The notes under the pieces are model-generated. The model searched no databases and was not told the DNA's origin. It worked only from the letters and a program-made list of their open reading frames with translations. The position numbers were made by a program, and so were the translations under genes. From Gymnogyps californianus (taxonomy: Eukaryota > Chordata > Aves > Accipitriformes > Cathartidae): a DNA stretch of 64,000 nucleotides. Below are positions 12,201-23,063 of the stretch, piece after piece. Every line of letters starts with the position of its first letter. Positions within the stretch are counted from its first letter, which is position 1. Where the stretch lies: contig NC_059500.1 of NCBI RefSeq assembly GCF_018139145.2, positions 19,840,101 to 19,904,100 of the forward strand, in the 5' to 3' direction.

Positions 12201-14226
12201 GAAAGAAAGATCTCATGATTCCTAGAGACCAGGTAATATAATGACAAATGAACTCCTGATAAATGCAAAATACTGCATGTGGAAGAGGACTATACAGCCA
12301 CAACAAGGGGTCCTAATCAGCTACCACTCAGAAAGACACCTGGAGTCACCCTGAGCAGTCTGATGAAAAGTTTGGCTCTGGACTTGCGAAGTTCAGAGAA
12401 GAAAAACGAATGTTAGAAATAATTAAAAAATAAAAATAATAATAAGGACAAGAGACGGGCTTAATTATGCCGTGGTATACATCTGTACTGTGCGTTCACA
12501 CCCTGAGTGCTGCACGTAATTCTGGCTTCTCTATCGCAGAATGATAAAACCAACCTAAAGAAGGTAGAGAAAAGGGCAGCACAGCTGCTCAAAGATCTGG
12601 AATACCTGTTATATGAAGAAAGATTAAATAAAACTATGCAAGCTGAAAGAGAGAAAACCAGCGTGCTTTGATGAGCTCTGTAAAGTTATGACTGGCTTGG
12701 ACAAGGAAAATTGGCAGCTGCAATTCTCTATGTCCCACAATGTAAGAATCAGAAAAGAGCATAAAATTAAATCCCAGGCAGAAGGTCTGAAGAAGCAAAG
12801 TACTCTATGCATAATTAAACTGGAATATATTGCCAGAAGATAACTTGGAGGCCAAAGCGTATGAGATTTACCCCCCAAAAAAAATCAAATTCATGGACTA
12901 GAAGTCCATGGCAATGAAACTGTAGACAGTTGTAGACAATGGTGGCAATGAAGTTCAGGACAAAGGTACAGCCTGCAGCTTAGGAAGCTGAGGCCGTGCC
13001 AGAGGAATCAGCTCTGCCCCTGCCCTGCCCTGTCACGCTTTCATGACTGCAGGCATCTTTCACCAGGAACACGGCACTTACTCTTGCGTGTAGGTAGAAA
13101 GCTACTTGGAGGCAGAAACATCTAATCCCTACTTTATCCAAAGCTGGACTAGACATCTCACCTTCTCACCAGCAAAAGGTTTTTGGAAAGAGATGCTGGC
13201 ATACTGCAATAACCAGGTGCATCCCCATCCCGCTGCCAAGTGGCACGGCCCACAAGTCCGTCTCTTGGGCAGTGCCATCTGTAATTACCACACGTGCTTC
13301 TAGCGCAAACCCCATCCCACCTATGAAGGAGATCTGCAACACCGAGCCATGCCAACTCCTGGTCTGCAGCTTCGCTGGCAGCGCACTCTGAAGCACGACA
13401 CGGTTAGGGTTAGGTTTTAACCTACACCAGGTGCCCAAGCCTGTTGCAGACAGGAACGATGAGAGAGCGGGAAATAAGGGAGCAATAAAATGACAGCTCA
13501 CAACACCAAGAGTTTCAGCAAAGAGGAAGGGCAAAAAATAAATACAGCACAACGGAGCCCCAGAGCAGTTAAAATCCCACTGCTCAGCGCAGCGCTGCCA
13601 CCACCACGCAGCCCCAAACTGCCTATGGCAACAGCAGAGACAGCAGAAGCAAGGATGTCATTACGAATTTTGAAGTTACCATTTCTGTAAGCCAGAGGCA
13701 GGCTTAGCTAACTGAAAGTTCGAGGTGTGCCAGCACCTACAGAAAGGGGGCATGCTCAAAGGGGTTAAAAAACCCCCAACAAAATCACTTATAAAACGGT
13801 AAAGTTAAAGCATCTGTCCAAGCCCTCCCCAAACCCGACCCCCGCAGGGGCCTCCCTTCTGCCCGGAATCCGGCCCAGCAAGGAGCAAGCCGGCCAGGGA
13901 CAAGCTTTACGCTATAAAACCGGGGTAGAAGGCAGCCAGGCGGCCCCCACCCTCTCAGTAAGCGCCGACAACGGGCGCGGAGCCGGCAGGAGAAACACCC
14001 TCTTCGGGGGCCCGCCGAGGAGACGCCCCAGCCCCCTCACTACCGACCGATCCCCACTCGCCTCAGGCCGGCGAGGCTTCCCGGTCGGTGGAGCCGCCCC
14101 AGCCGCAGGCGAGAGTCACCTTGGCTGTCACGCTGGGTCCCCTCTTCTTGAAGCCCTCAGCCGCCGGGGCCAGGAAGCAAAGGCAAGCAACAGCGCCGAG
14201 GAACGCCGCCGGCCCCCGCAGGCCAT
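6111..14226 (-). CDS. PPIC: PPIC, peptidyl-prolyl cis-trans isomerase C (cyclophilin C), five coding exons
   Basis: Coding exons on the minus strand are 14226-14120, 10147-10034, 9555-9462, 7828-7644 and 6239-6111, all with GT/AG introns. Exons 2-5 join in one frame. The product is a secretory-pathway cyclophilin that isomerises Xaa-Pro bonds, binds cyclosporin A and assists protein folding. On a numbering that gives exon 1 36 residues, the protein has 209 residues (human 212). The catalytic residues are Arg86, Phe91, Gln94, Trp152 and His157, equivalent to CypA R55, F60, Q63, W121 and H126. The mature start [12 protein letters not shown] and the C-terminal VVEVGDW separate it from cyclophilin B. 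Oddity: the ATG at 14226-14224 is one base out of frame with the signal peptide and the rest of the protein. The promoter is a CpG island, as in housekeeping genes. Identity is certain; the start is not. Confidence 0.95.
6245..6273. repeat. 29-base A homopolymer (poly-T in PPIC sense) at the exon-5 acceptor
   Basis: An uninterrupted run of 29 A on the plus strand. In the PPIC transcript this is a U29 tract that ends a few bases before the exon-5 AG, so it serves as the polypyrimidine tract. Its true length may vary between individuals or be misassembled. Confidence 0.9.
6274..7643 (-). other. PPIC: PPIC intron 4
   Basis: Intron between exons 4 and 5. It has no recognised repeat apart from the poly-A run at its 3' end, and no gene. 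The ORF at 7089-7295 has no support. Confidence 0.7.
7644..7828 (-). CDS. PPIC: PPIC coding exon 4
   Basis: 185 bases that complete the split glycine codon and give 62 codons in all, from [12 protein letters not shown] through NGSQFF to [16 protein letters not shown]. It contains the substrate-pocket Trp and His. The acceptor ATAG ends at 7829 and the GTAAGC donor begins at 7643. The frame is clean. Confidence 0.95.
7829..9461 (-). other. PPIC: PPIC intron 3
   Basis: Intron between exons 3 and 4. It includes a moderately GC-rich stretch at about 8550-9330 with chance ORFs on the plus strand. I recognise neither a repeat family nor a gene in it. Confidence 0.7.
9462..9555 (-). CDS. PPIC: PPIC coding exon 3 (active-site loop)
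   Basis: 94 bases: 31 codons plus one base. It encodes the catalytic stretch [16 protein letters not shown], with the active-site Arg, Phe and Gln of cyclophilins. The acceptor TTAG ends at 9556 and the GTAACA donor begins at 9461. The exon also carries the glycine-rich GDGSG turn, split across the intron. Confidence 0.95.
10034..10147 (-). CDS. PPIC: PPIC coding exon 2
   Basis: 114 bases, exactly 38 codons, phase 0 at both ends. It begins [20 protein letters not shown] and ends FIALATGE, the N-terminal strands of the cyclophilin barrel. The acceptor CAG is at 10150-10148 and the GTACGT donor starts at 10033. Confidence 0.95.
10148..14119 (-). other. PPIC: PPIC intron 1
   Basis: The largest PPIC intron, about 4 kb. 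It contains an old CR1 fragment on the plus strand (about 12225-12930), a two-unit telomere-like TTAGGG motif at 13402-13414, and the inner part of the promoter CpG island from about 13800. ORFs at 11480-11884 and 13106-13552 show no recognisable product. Confidence 0.7.
12225..12930 (+). mobile_element. Old CR1/L3-type LINE fragment (3' part of the reverse-transcriptase ORF and beyond)
   Basis: The order of recognisable CR1 segments is kept: a segment like the coding stretch around RMLGIIKK, one like the typical 'VRPHLEYCVQFW' block, the 'LEKVQRRAA.MIKGLE.L.YEER' block at about 12560-12625, and a tail ending in 'ANKFHG'-type sequence near 12900. Many stops and indels show that it is ancient. 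It is antisense to PPIC. The boundaries are approximate. Confidence 0.75.
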
Positions 14227-14660
14227 GGCGCTGAGGCGAGCGCTGCGGCGCCTGCGCCCGCTGCCGGGCGGCTCCTCCCGCGCCATGTGGCGGGGGGGCT
14301 GCCGGGCAGAGCGGCGGGGAGGCCGCCCAGCCCCGCGGCGGCCGGCGCGGGCCCTGCTTAACTTCGGCGGGTGGGAGGGGCGAGGCGCGCGGAGACTGTC
14401 AGGAGCGCGGCCGTTGGGGAGGCTGCCTGGGCTGAGGTGGGCGCTAGGAGCGGTGGGGAGGCAGCCGCCTGCCGCCGGGCCCCGCGGCTTTCTTCCGAGC
14501 GGGTTTTCCTACTTCTGGGGTGCGGGGGGCCGCCAGGGTGAGCCCCGGAGCCCTGGCTGGGTTTGGGGTGGTTACAAATGCCGGGGGTGTAATGGTGCCC
14601 TTTCCTTGTGGGGGGCGCGGAGCGGGAAGCCGTGTGGCCTCCTCGGGGGCTCAGCCTCGC
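13800..14660 (-). promoter_or_regulatory. PPIC: PPIC promoter CpG island
   Basis: A dense cluster of CG dinucleotides and GC-box-like motifs spans PPIC exon 1 and its upstream flank, against AT-rich surroundings. No TATA box is evident at the expected place, which suits a broad CpG-island promoter. It may drive transcription in both directions. The transcription start is not determined. Confidence 0.75.
14120..14226 (-). CDS. PPIC: PPIC coding exon 1 (signal peptide), start codon out of frame
   Basis: The exon ends AAG before a GTGACT donor (14119-14118). In the frame set by exon 2 it reads [20 protein letters not shown] then [10 protein letters not shown]: a hydrophobic signal peptide followed by the conserved mature N terminus. 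The ATG at 14226-14224 and another at 14286-14284 share a different frame, which hits a stop inside this exon. One extra base between the ATG and the signal sequence, for example in the run of five Gs at 14217-14213, would restore the frame. Alternatives are initiation at an in-frame CTG (14221-14219), which codes for the same signal peptide, or an unseen upstream exon. I favour a sequencing or assembly deletion in the G run. Confidence 0.8.
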
Positions 14661-17600
14661 CACACAGGAGGTGGAGTTACCTGTAAGGGGCTAAGTAGCC
14701 CTGCTTTTGACTTCAGCCAGTCCGTGTGCACGGGAGGGTTCCTTGAAGATCCTACAAGTGGGTGAAGTAGCCAAAATAGTCGATGTTAAGGCGACTTTGA
14801 ACGTGGATCGTTGGTCTTTAATCTTTGGCGTATTTAATGTGCTGAGTAGAAACGCGAGCCTGTAAGGCACTTGTAATGCTTCTAGTTTCCTTTGTGTTAG
14901 CAGTAGAGGTGCACCCGTGTCAGCACCCCTGTCTTTGAACAATAAAGAGCTGCACCAAATTAATTCATCAAATGCAAATGTCTTTCCGAAGCCATTGCCT
15001 ACCAAGCCAGGGAAGAGGGATCCCAGTCTAGCAAATTACTTTACCTTTGACACTGACCTGTTACCTTCTCTGCTCAAAAATAGCTTGCATTCAAGGCCTT
15101 CCCCAAATGGTGGTGCTGCTACAGTGTCTGGAAAATCTGCAAATTGTAACACACTGAAATTTGTGGCCTCCCCAGTGCCATCATATGAAAGAAAAACAAT
15201 TGGTAGATACTGATATACTGCAAGCAGGAGGCTGACAGTGGCTTATGTAAACACACTCAGGATTCAACTCAGCAGTGCTGTATTTCTGGGTATATGGCAT
15301 AGCACCTATGGAGAGAGTTTGGCCGTGGTTGCAGAGCCAGCCCAGAGCTTGGGTGGAGTGCCTGAGGGAGAAAAAGTTCTGCACTGCCACATCTACACTG
15401 TCATTGCCGCTGAGCCTCTCATCTTGAGATTGTGCCTGAGCAAGCAGTAGACACAACAGTTGGTGCTGAAAAGTTGGTATCTGAACTGTGTGCTTTTCAT
15501 GTGGTCTGTCCAGCTGACCAAATGCCCACTAGCAGTTGAAGAGTGCTGGGCATGCTCCTGGAACATGTCTGCTGGTTTAGTTTCGTCTGACGGGAATCTG
15601 GTTTGTGCATGGCGAGACCTCTCTGCATTGAGAACCAAAGCACAGTAAGTGAGGCTGTCAGAAAGATCCACTTCAAAAGTGCACTCCTGATCCAAAGTAA
15701 AACATACCATAGACATATCCTAATGCACACCTTTGACCATAGATTGGTCATATACTGTTTTTCGCAGGGGATGTCACTTTGCTGTTTTCCATACTGCCCC
15801 GCATGCTGCCTACACTAGTGCATCTGAGTGCAATGAGATTTCTAATCAGGTGACTGCAGTAAAAACTCAATTCCCAGGCACAGCAGAGAGTGGTGGTTAC
15901 TGATTCCACATCACGTAGCACATGAGCAGAAACACCGAATGATCATCTTGCTTAATTGATGACTGACACAAATAGATCCCCTTTCCTCAAGAGGTGTAAA
16001 GTATCTGTGGTTGTAGCTCCTCAGTCAAAGAACCACCTGGAGTAATCTAGGGCTTAACTTTGACACGTGACCTGTGTGCTGGCATTTTGTAAAACTGAGG
16101 GCTTTACCGAAGCCCTGCCTGCAGGGACTCGCTGTCAGCACTGGGGGCTATGGGGCTTCAGGTCATGATTCAAGATATTTACCCAGTTTCCCTGTAGCTA
16201 ATTAGATGTGTTCATCTTAGTGCTGAAACGAAACTAGTTCATGTGTGTATAGGTGGTTAAAGTACTTCTTTGATCCCGTTATTAGCGCTTGCTATATTTC
16301 ACACTCACATTCTTCTTTAAATATCAAAGCAGGCCCAAAACTTTACTGTCTCTTATGCTAGATTCTTCGATATGTCAGTGCACTTTCAGCATGTATGTGA
16401 GTATGAGAGTTTACTCAGAGTAAACCAAGTATGTGTTTATTTTCTCTGCCAGTTTGATAAGGTACTGAGAATTTAAAATTATGGTTCAGCTGACTTCCTT
16501 GCATTGCGTCACCACATAATAATGGTGTTTGACTAGCTCTGGAGTTAAGATTTACTGCAGAAATATAACAAAATCCAAAGATATACTGATTTGTTGCAGT
16601 AGTTGGATATAAACTCTAAAAGGACTGTATTATTGTACAGATATGTTAGAAAATAGTTAGGGATTTTAACTAAATATTCACAGAAACCTTTTGCAGCCCG
16701 CATATGTACCTAATCACATAAATCTCAATAGTTAAAATCCAGAAGGTGAAAACTTAGCATTTCCATCTCTCTTTATCACTACAATCTACCTTTATTACAG
16801 CTACCTATTCAGTATTTGTCTGCTCTGAAGTTGTAGTCATTACGCTTACACTAAACAAGAAATGTTACAGACTGTGGGATGTTCAGAGGAATATGATGAA
16901 AATGGAAAAACGTTCCTCTTGGAGCATATATGAGGGCATGTTAAAATTCTTCAGCACTCTGAAGGTAGTATTTTTAGGTTTGGGGTGACTGGGAAGAGAC
17001 CTATGTGGGACAGAGCATTTTTGATACTCCAGATGCATGCAAGTCACAAGATGAATGTTGACAAAAATGTGGGAAAAGGTGGAGCCATAACTAATTCTAA
17101 GTTTTGAGTCTGAAAGAAGACAAATACTGGCTGATGAGACTGTATTTTCTCAGAGCAATTCAGTCAGAGTAGTACACTGGTTCAAATCATGAGGTGCAGA
17201 GGAAGAAGCAATGAGCTGGGAAGACAAGAAAAGATGGTCTGGCTGGGCAGCTCCTTAATTTAATACTCCTTAATATAGAAGGGCCTATTCAGTGTAGGTA
17301 TGCTGAACAATACTATCCACAGTACTCCCCAGAGTTCGCTTTCACTCTCAATAAAAATATTGGTGTTTGCAAGGATGACTTCCCTGTTTATTGAAGTGTA
17401 AATATGTTTCATCCATGTAGAAGATGGCAGTATGAGGCAGGAGGAATGAAACGAGTGGTTAATAGCACTGAAGAGATTTAAAAACAGCAAGATGAGACAG
17501 GATCTGGTTTACATTATGTTGGAAAGTTTATGCACATTGGTGATGCTGCTAAATAATTTTTGGAAGAAGAAAAGACAATGTTTAAAGAGGAAATCTCAAA

Positions 17601-17980
17601 AAGAGGCAGAAACTTAATATGTTCAATGAAAACTCAATTTTACATGGAAAATCTCTTCCTGATGCTGAAAGAAGTACATGTTCTTTTTGTAGGAATTTCA
17701 TGTCATGACTATCAAACTGAAAGTACACAAAAGCCAGACAAACAGTAGGCTTTGTACTAACTGTGAAAAGAAAGAAATCCTTACAATAAGACTAGGGAAT
17801 AATATGTCAAAATCTGTTACGACCTCTTTATTTTTCTGCTTTAATTATTTATAACTGTCTTGAAGATTCTGGAGGTCTCCACAAACTCTTTACACAGAAA
17901 AACTGAGTACAGGCTGCTGAGAACGACACTGAATTCACTGTGGCTTTGCACAGGGGCAGTTTCTCTATATTAAAAAAAGT
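14661..17980. other. Intergenic DNA upstream of PPIC, including an unexplained ORF block
   Basis: The first kilobase (about 14880-15830) is more coding-like in composition than its surroundings and has several open frames on both strands, the longest from about 14904 to 15213 on the plus strand. I cannot match it to any protein or repeat. The remainder is ordinary AT-rich DNA with no supported gene. Confidence 0.4.
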
Positions 17981-17989
17981 GCAAAATCA

Positions 17990-18170
17990 GGAGATGGTCT
18001 ACAAAAGAAGACCATTCTTTCCTGTTCCATCCTCCCTAGCCATGAACAATTTGTTCACCTCTTCGGTGCAGCTGATTTGAACCCTGTTATCATTTCTCCC
18101 CTCAGTTTTCTTTTCTGTAGACTAAACAACCCCAGTTCCTTCAGTCTTTCCACATGGGTCAAATATTAGA
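17990..18170 (-). mobile_element. Old CR1 fragment, minus orientation
   Basis: The reverse complement carries the CR1-typical run 'LKELGLFSLQKRKLRG' at about 18110-18150, followed by a degraded continuation to about 17990. It is a short, diverged piece with approximate ends. Confidence 0.7.
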
Positions 18171-21100
18171 GCAGGCGTCATCTGGCAGTGTAGTTTTTAG
18201 TTGAAATATTACCTTTATCCTTAAATGTGATTAGAAGTTACAGATAAGCACACTTTGTCATTTCTTGCTTTTTTTTCTTTTTTAAATTGATCAAGTGACA
18301 TGAGGCTATTGTGACAAAAATTACGTAGCCCGTTAAAAGAATACGTTCAAACTATCTTGTGTTTGTAATATGATGCACAGGACATTTTGCATTTTAGAGC
18401 TAGCAGACATGCGTTATTTTGGTGCTTGTTGTCTTCTGAAGTAATCAAGCCTTTAAAAGAATAATTTGCTACTGTTCGTCAGTCTTCAATTTAAGTATCT
18501 GTAATGAGGTGTTTCATTGCTTCTGATGGGCTCTTTACAATTTAAAATGGGTACAGAAGAGAGATATATTAAGCATATAGCATCTGACAGATTTTGATTT
18601 CTAGTAGTACTAGCATTGGCAGTAATTCTAGCACTTCCTTTCAGCACTATGGCATTTTAGTGAGCTATGATTTATTGTAGTGATATAGAAATATTTCATA
18701 TCCAAATTGCTCTAGTATATCATGTTATACAGGTAAAAAGAATTCTGGGCATGACATACATAATAATAATGCTTTATGGTTCTATAGGCACTTTCATCAA
18801 TGTTAACTGCTTGACAGCTGCCAGGATAAAACTTGGAGTAAGCACTGTGTTCTGTAAGGCTCCTGTAACTGAGCTTTTATTTTTATTTCCTCACTTTGAA
18901 ATGGGTTTTTGATTCTCAGACTTGAATCACTGAAAGTATGTCATCTTTCCCAAGCTTGATCTTTGTCCATATTATTTCACAATGCCATCGTATTACTTGT
19001 CTTGTGTTTTTAATGTATCACTGGCAGAGTAAAGTCATATGTTTAAAGCCAAACTTTAATCCCATAAAGACTAAGAAATGACACCATTTCATCTTATACA
19101 TTGTCTGAATTATAAAATGGTTAAAACTTACAAAATATCAGGGCCGTTGTGACTGCATATAATTCTCAGAGACCACAGTTAAAAAAAACATTTTAAGGTC
19201 CACAAATTCTAAGTCACTATATATGGCCTTCATGAATAATGAAGAAAGAGGTTTATGGGGAGTTTTGTTTGTGTTTTTTTGTCTTTTCCTTTATGTGACT
19301 TCAGAAAGATGGAGTGTATCACATGTGGTGTCTCTTCTATTAAATCACTAAAATGGCTTAGACTTCTCCTGTCATCTGGTGCACTTATGCAAAATAAATG
19401 TGTCTTATGCTCCGGATAAGTGTCTTCCTTTTGGTGAATAGTTTTTAAGCTTTTTAAATTTTGTATCCAAACACAATCTGAAGTGTCACCCTTTCCACTC
19501 TAATGGTCAAAGCATTTATTTAGGTGATACCAGCAACGTGTTTTCAAAATAGTGCAGCTGGAGCCAGAACCATTTTTGCTTTGAGCACATTTGTTTACAG
19601 GATATCAGAGCTATCTGTAATTGCACATCTCACTGCAGTGAGCGTTTAGCACATAGTCATTCATTTGGATTCTGTTTTTCATAACGTCTGCCGTTGCATA
19701 AGATTCCTTAGGGGAAAAGAAAAAACTAGCAGTAAAGTCTAGCTGTTAGGAAGTGTACAGTCAGATTTCTTTGTTTTCAAGGCAAAAAAGCTAAAACTTC
19801 ATAGCATCTTAAAATTAAGTGGTTTTTTCTTTCTCTGATTATTACTTACAATAAAGATTCTCGTTCTCCAAACACTTGTGCACATCCCTTAACTATGGCT
19901 GTGGTCTCTCTTCCATGGAACTACTCACACCTAAAGGTAGGTACACAGGTGTTTGAAAAGTATGCCTTTGTCAATAACTTTAAGTTCCAGTAATCGATAC
20001 TTCTAGCCTGATAATGCCCAGAGGTACAAATCAGGATTTACAGCCTGTGGCTCTGGGCTCTTAAGAGAAAAGAGGAGAGAATTCCTTCCTTAAAAACGGA
20101 AACGGGAAGTTGAAAAAGTTGTGAAGCAACATCCCGTCAGATTACTATTGTGAAGAATTGATACAGCTTTGCTCTTTTCATGTGAGATTTTTAATTATTA
20201 TTGATATGGTTGTTGGGGGGGGTTCTGAGCAAGGGGAAGGTGGAGGAAGAAAGAAATAGGAAGAGTGAACCAGAGAAAGCTCATTAGTTGATTAGGAGGT
20301 AAATAGCAACTCAGAAGTAACACTTGGAAGACGACTAACATAGTCAGCATTGAGAAGGCATGTGAACAGGATTGGTCCCCACCTTCCAAATACCAGAGAA
20401 GATTGTTGTAGTCAAGAGGAAAAGTGGGGCTTGCAGCTGTTCAAGAAGAAAGTGACAATGACAAGTACAAGAGTTTTTCCTTTACGAATCATAAAGAAAG
20501 CAGTCAGATGTTTAGAGAGCTTTTATATGGAAAGTGATAATTTTAGAAAAGACCTGGGTATCTAGAACCAGGGAGAAGGCTGCTTCAAGGATGGTTTTAA
20601 ATGGACAAAAATATGCTGGTGTTTTGTTTCAAGATGAGTGAAAGGTGAGGATAAATGATATTTCTCTCTTCAACTCACTCTGGAGCCTGCTGTGCTGACA
20701 GAAGTACAAAGTTAGCTTCATTAGTACAGGAAATATGACTTAGAAGATACAGAGAAAACAGATATGTGTAATTTCAGTGTCCCTGAAGTTCAGCATTGTT
20801 ATTACCATGCTAAAAGTAGTGTCTGATCAAGGACCTCATCTATCTAGTAGGTTTCTAATCAGTAAGATGCAGTGTTACCAAAAGGATGAATTAATTTACT
20901 ATCTTACAGAGTACACTACATAAGAAAGATATCTTAAGCTACCTACAAAGATTTGGGGCCAGTTCTTCACCTGCATATTTCCTTCTAACTTTGAAAGAGA
21001 TTTCATACTTACATATATGCAGTTGCCTGCATACACTTGACTTAGATACCACCCTATTTGTTGCATGTTTCAGGTCATTATGAAAATACACACTGAAATA

Positions 21101-21243
21101 CAGAAAATATTTTATTAGAGCTGTAATATTCTTCCTGGAGATGTTGCCAATCAGAGATGAAATTTCTGAGAAACGCCTACCATGATCCTTGTCTATATTA
21201 AATAATTTTGTATAAATTTTTGTACATTAAATGTGAGCACTAG
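18171..21243. other. Intergenic DNA, no gene seen
   Basis: AT-rich sequence with short chance ORFs only. No repeat family or conserved coding segment was recognised. Confidence 0.5.
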
Positions 21244-21850
21244 TGTCCTGGTTTTGGCTGGGACAGAGTTAACTTTCTTTTTAGTAGCTGGTACAGTGCT
21301 GTGTTTTGGATTTAGTGTGAGAATAATGTTGATAACACACTGATGTTTTAGTTGTTGCTAAGTAGCGCTTGTCTTAAGCCAAGGACTTTTCAGTTTCCCG
21401 TGCTCTGCCAACAAGCAGGTGTGCAAGAAGCTGGGAGGGAGCAGAGCCGGGGCTGCTGACCCCAACTAGCCAAAGGGGTATTCCATACCATGGAACGTCA
21501 TGCCCAGTATATAAACTGGGGGGAGTTGGCCGGGAGGCGTGGATCACGGCTCGGGAATTAACTGGGCATCGGTCAGCGGGTGGTGAGCAATTGCATTGTG
21601 CATCACTGTTTTTTTTTTCCTTTCCCTTCCCCCTTCCTTTTTTTGTTGTATTCCTTTTCATTACTATTATTATTATATTTCATTATTACTATTGTTAGTA
21701 TTATATTTTACTTTAGTTATTAAACTGTTCTTATCTCAACCCACGAGTTTTACTTTTTTTCCTTTGCTTTCCTCCTCCTCACCCCACTGGGAGGGGGAGG
21801 GGGAAACGGCTGCATGGTGCTGAGTTGCTGGCTGGGGTTAAACCACGACA
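21244..21850 (+). mobile_element. Solo LTR of an avian endogenous retrovirus, intact with 5-bp target duplication
   Basis: Starts TGTCCTGG and ends CCACGACA (TG...CA termini), 607 bases. It is flanked by a perfect 5-base direct repeat ACTAG (21239-21243 and 21851-21855), which shows a real insertion that left only the LTR after recombination. Inside are a TATA box (TATATAAA, 21508-21515) and pyrimidine/TATTA-rich sequence toward the 3' end. A 5-base duplication is typical of class III (ERVL-like) elements; assigning the family needs a library search. No internal viral genes are present. It shares about 96% identity with the partial copy at 1-202. Confidence 0.9.
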
Positions 21851-22472
21851 ACTAGCTAAAGGAACTCTGCCAGGATTATGTAAGGACCTAGGAAAGGCCG
21901 CTAGCGCTGATTACAAGATGAGCAGTAAGTGCTCAGCTGTAGGCAAGTACATATAGTTGGTGTTTTCCCTTGGTGTCTTTTGTTTGAACAGTGTTATGAT
22001 CAGTCATATGTAAACTCCTGTACAGTGATCCTCGTTAAGAATTTCTATGTCATAGTATCTAGGAAAGTAAGATGGTTTCTCGCACTTGAAAAAAAAGCAG
22101 TATCCTGTCTAGCATAATACAATAACTCTGCATGTATTGACATTTTAGTGGTGTTTGCATGGGTTTTGCAACATTCAAATGAATGCCATTGAAGCTATTC
22201 TTCTTTCCCTCTCCGTTATCTATTCTAAATTGATTCTCCCGAAGTGATTTATTTTATAAAAATCCTACTCTAGAGTGCTTTGTAAATTCTACATTTTGTG
22301 CCCAGTAACTCATTACAGCAGTCACCCTTATATTTCATCATAGGGTTTTTTGTAGTGCTGGTAATGAATGGTAATGTGAGTGTGTTATTTTTGAGAAAGG
22401 AATTCTAGATAATTTGGAAATAATTCTCATTTTCAGTTTTGGAGAGCTGCACTGATGGCAGTGGGACCCTTT

Positions 22473-23063
22473 TGTGATGGGTTGGCCTTGGATGGACACC
22501 AGGTGCCCACCAAGCCCCTCTATCACTCCCCTCCTCAGCAGAACGGAGAGGAGAAAATAAAATGGAGAAAAAACTCGTCGGTCAAGATAAAGGCAGTTTA
22601 ATAAAGCAAAAGCAAAGGCTGTGTGCAGAAAACAAAAGATTTATTCTGTACTTCCCATCAGCAGGCAATGTCCAGCCACTTCCAGGGAAGTAGGGCTTCA
22701 GTATGCCTACCGGTTGCTCCAGAAGACAAACATCGTAATAATGAATGCCCCTCACCTCCTCCTCCTTTCTCTTAGCTTTATTGCTGAGCAGATGTCATAT
22801 GGTATGGAATATCCCTTTCGTCAGTTTGGGTCAGCTGTCCTGGCTATGCCCCCTCCCAAGATCTTGCCCACCCTCAGCCCACTGGCCTTTGGGGGTGAGG
22901 GGGAGGAATGTTGGAGAGACGGCCTTCATGCTGTGCAAGCACTGCTCAGCAGTAACCAAAACACTGGTGTGTTATCAACACCTTTCTAGCTACAAATACA
23001 AAGTACAGCACTGTGAGGGCTGCTATGGGGAAAGTTAACTCCATCTCAGCCAGTCCCAATACA
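22473..23063 (-). mobile_element. Solo LTR of a second, related avian ERV family, minus orientation
   Basis: Read on the minus strand it starts TGTATTGGGACTGGC at 23063 and ends CCCATCACA at 22473, 591 bases. The flanks CCTTT (22468-22472) and TCTTT (23064-23068) match at 4 of 5 bases, consistent with an aged 5-base target duplication. Its first 150 bases resemble the 21244-21850 LTR (shared 'GAGTTAACTTTC' and 'TGTTGATAACACAC' blocks), but the remainder differs, so it is a separate subfamily. An AATAAA occurs on the sense strand near the middle. The ORF at 22621-22989 is a chance frame in the antisense of this LTR. Confidence 0.88.

Noticed and set aside
14225..14686. 153-codon plus-strand ORF over PPIC exon 1
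   Set aside because: Arg/Gly/Ala-rich frame within the PPIC CpG island, antisense to the signal-peptide exon; no domain or homologous protein recognised.
21374..21823. ORFs on both strands at 21374-21823
   Set aside because: Chance frames within the solo LTR at 21244-21850.
22621..22989. 122-codon ORF
   Set aside because: Lies entirely in the antisense strand of the LTR at 22473-23063.
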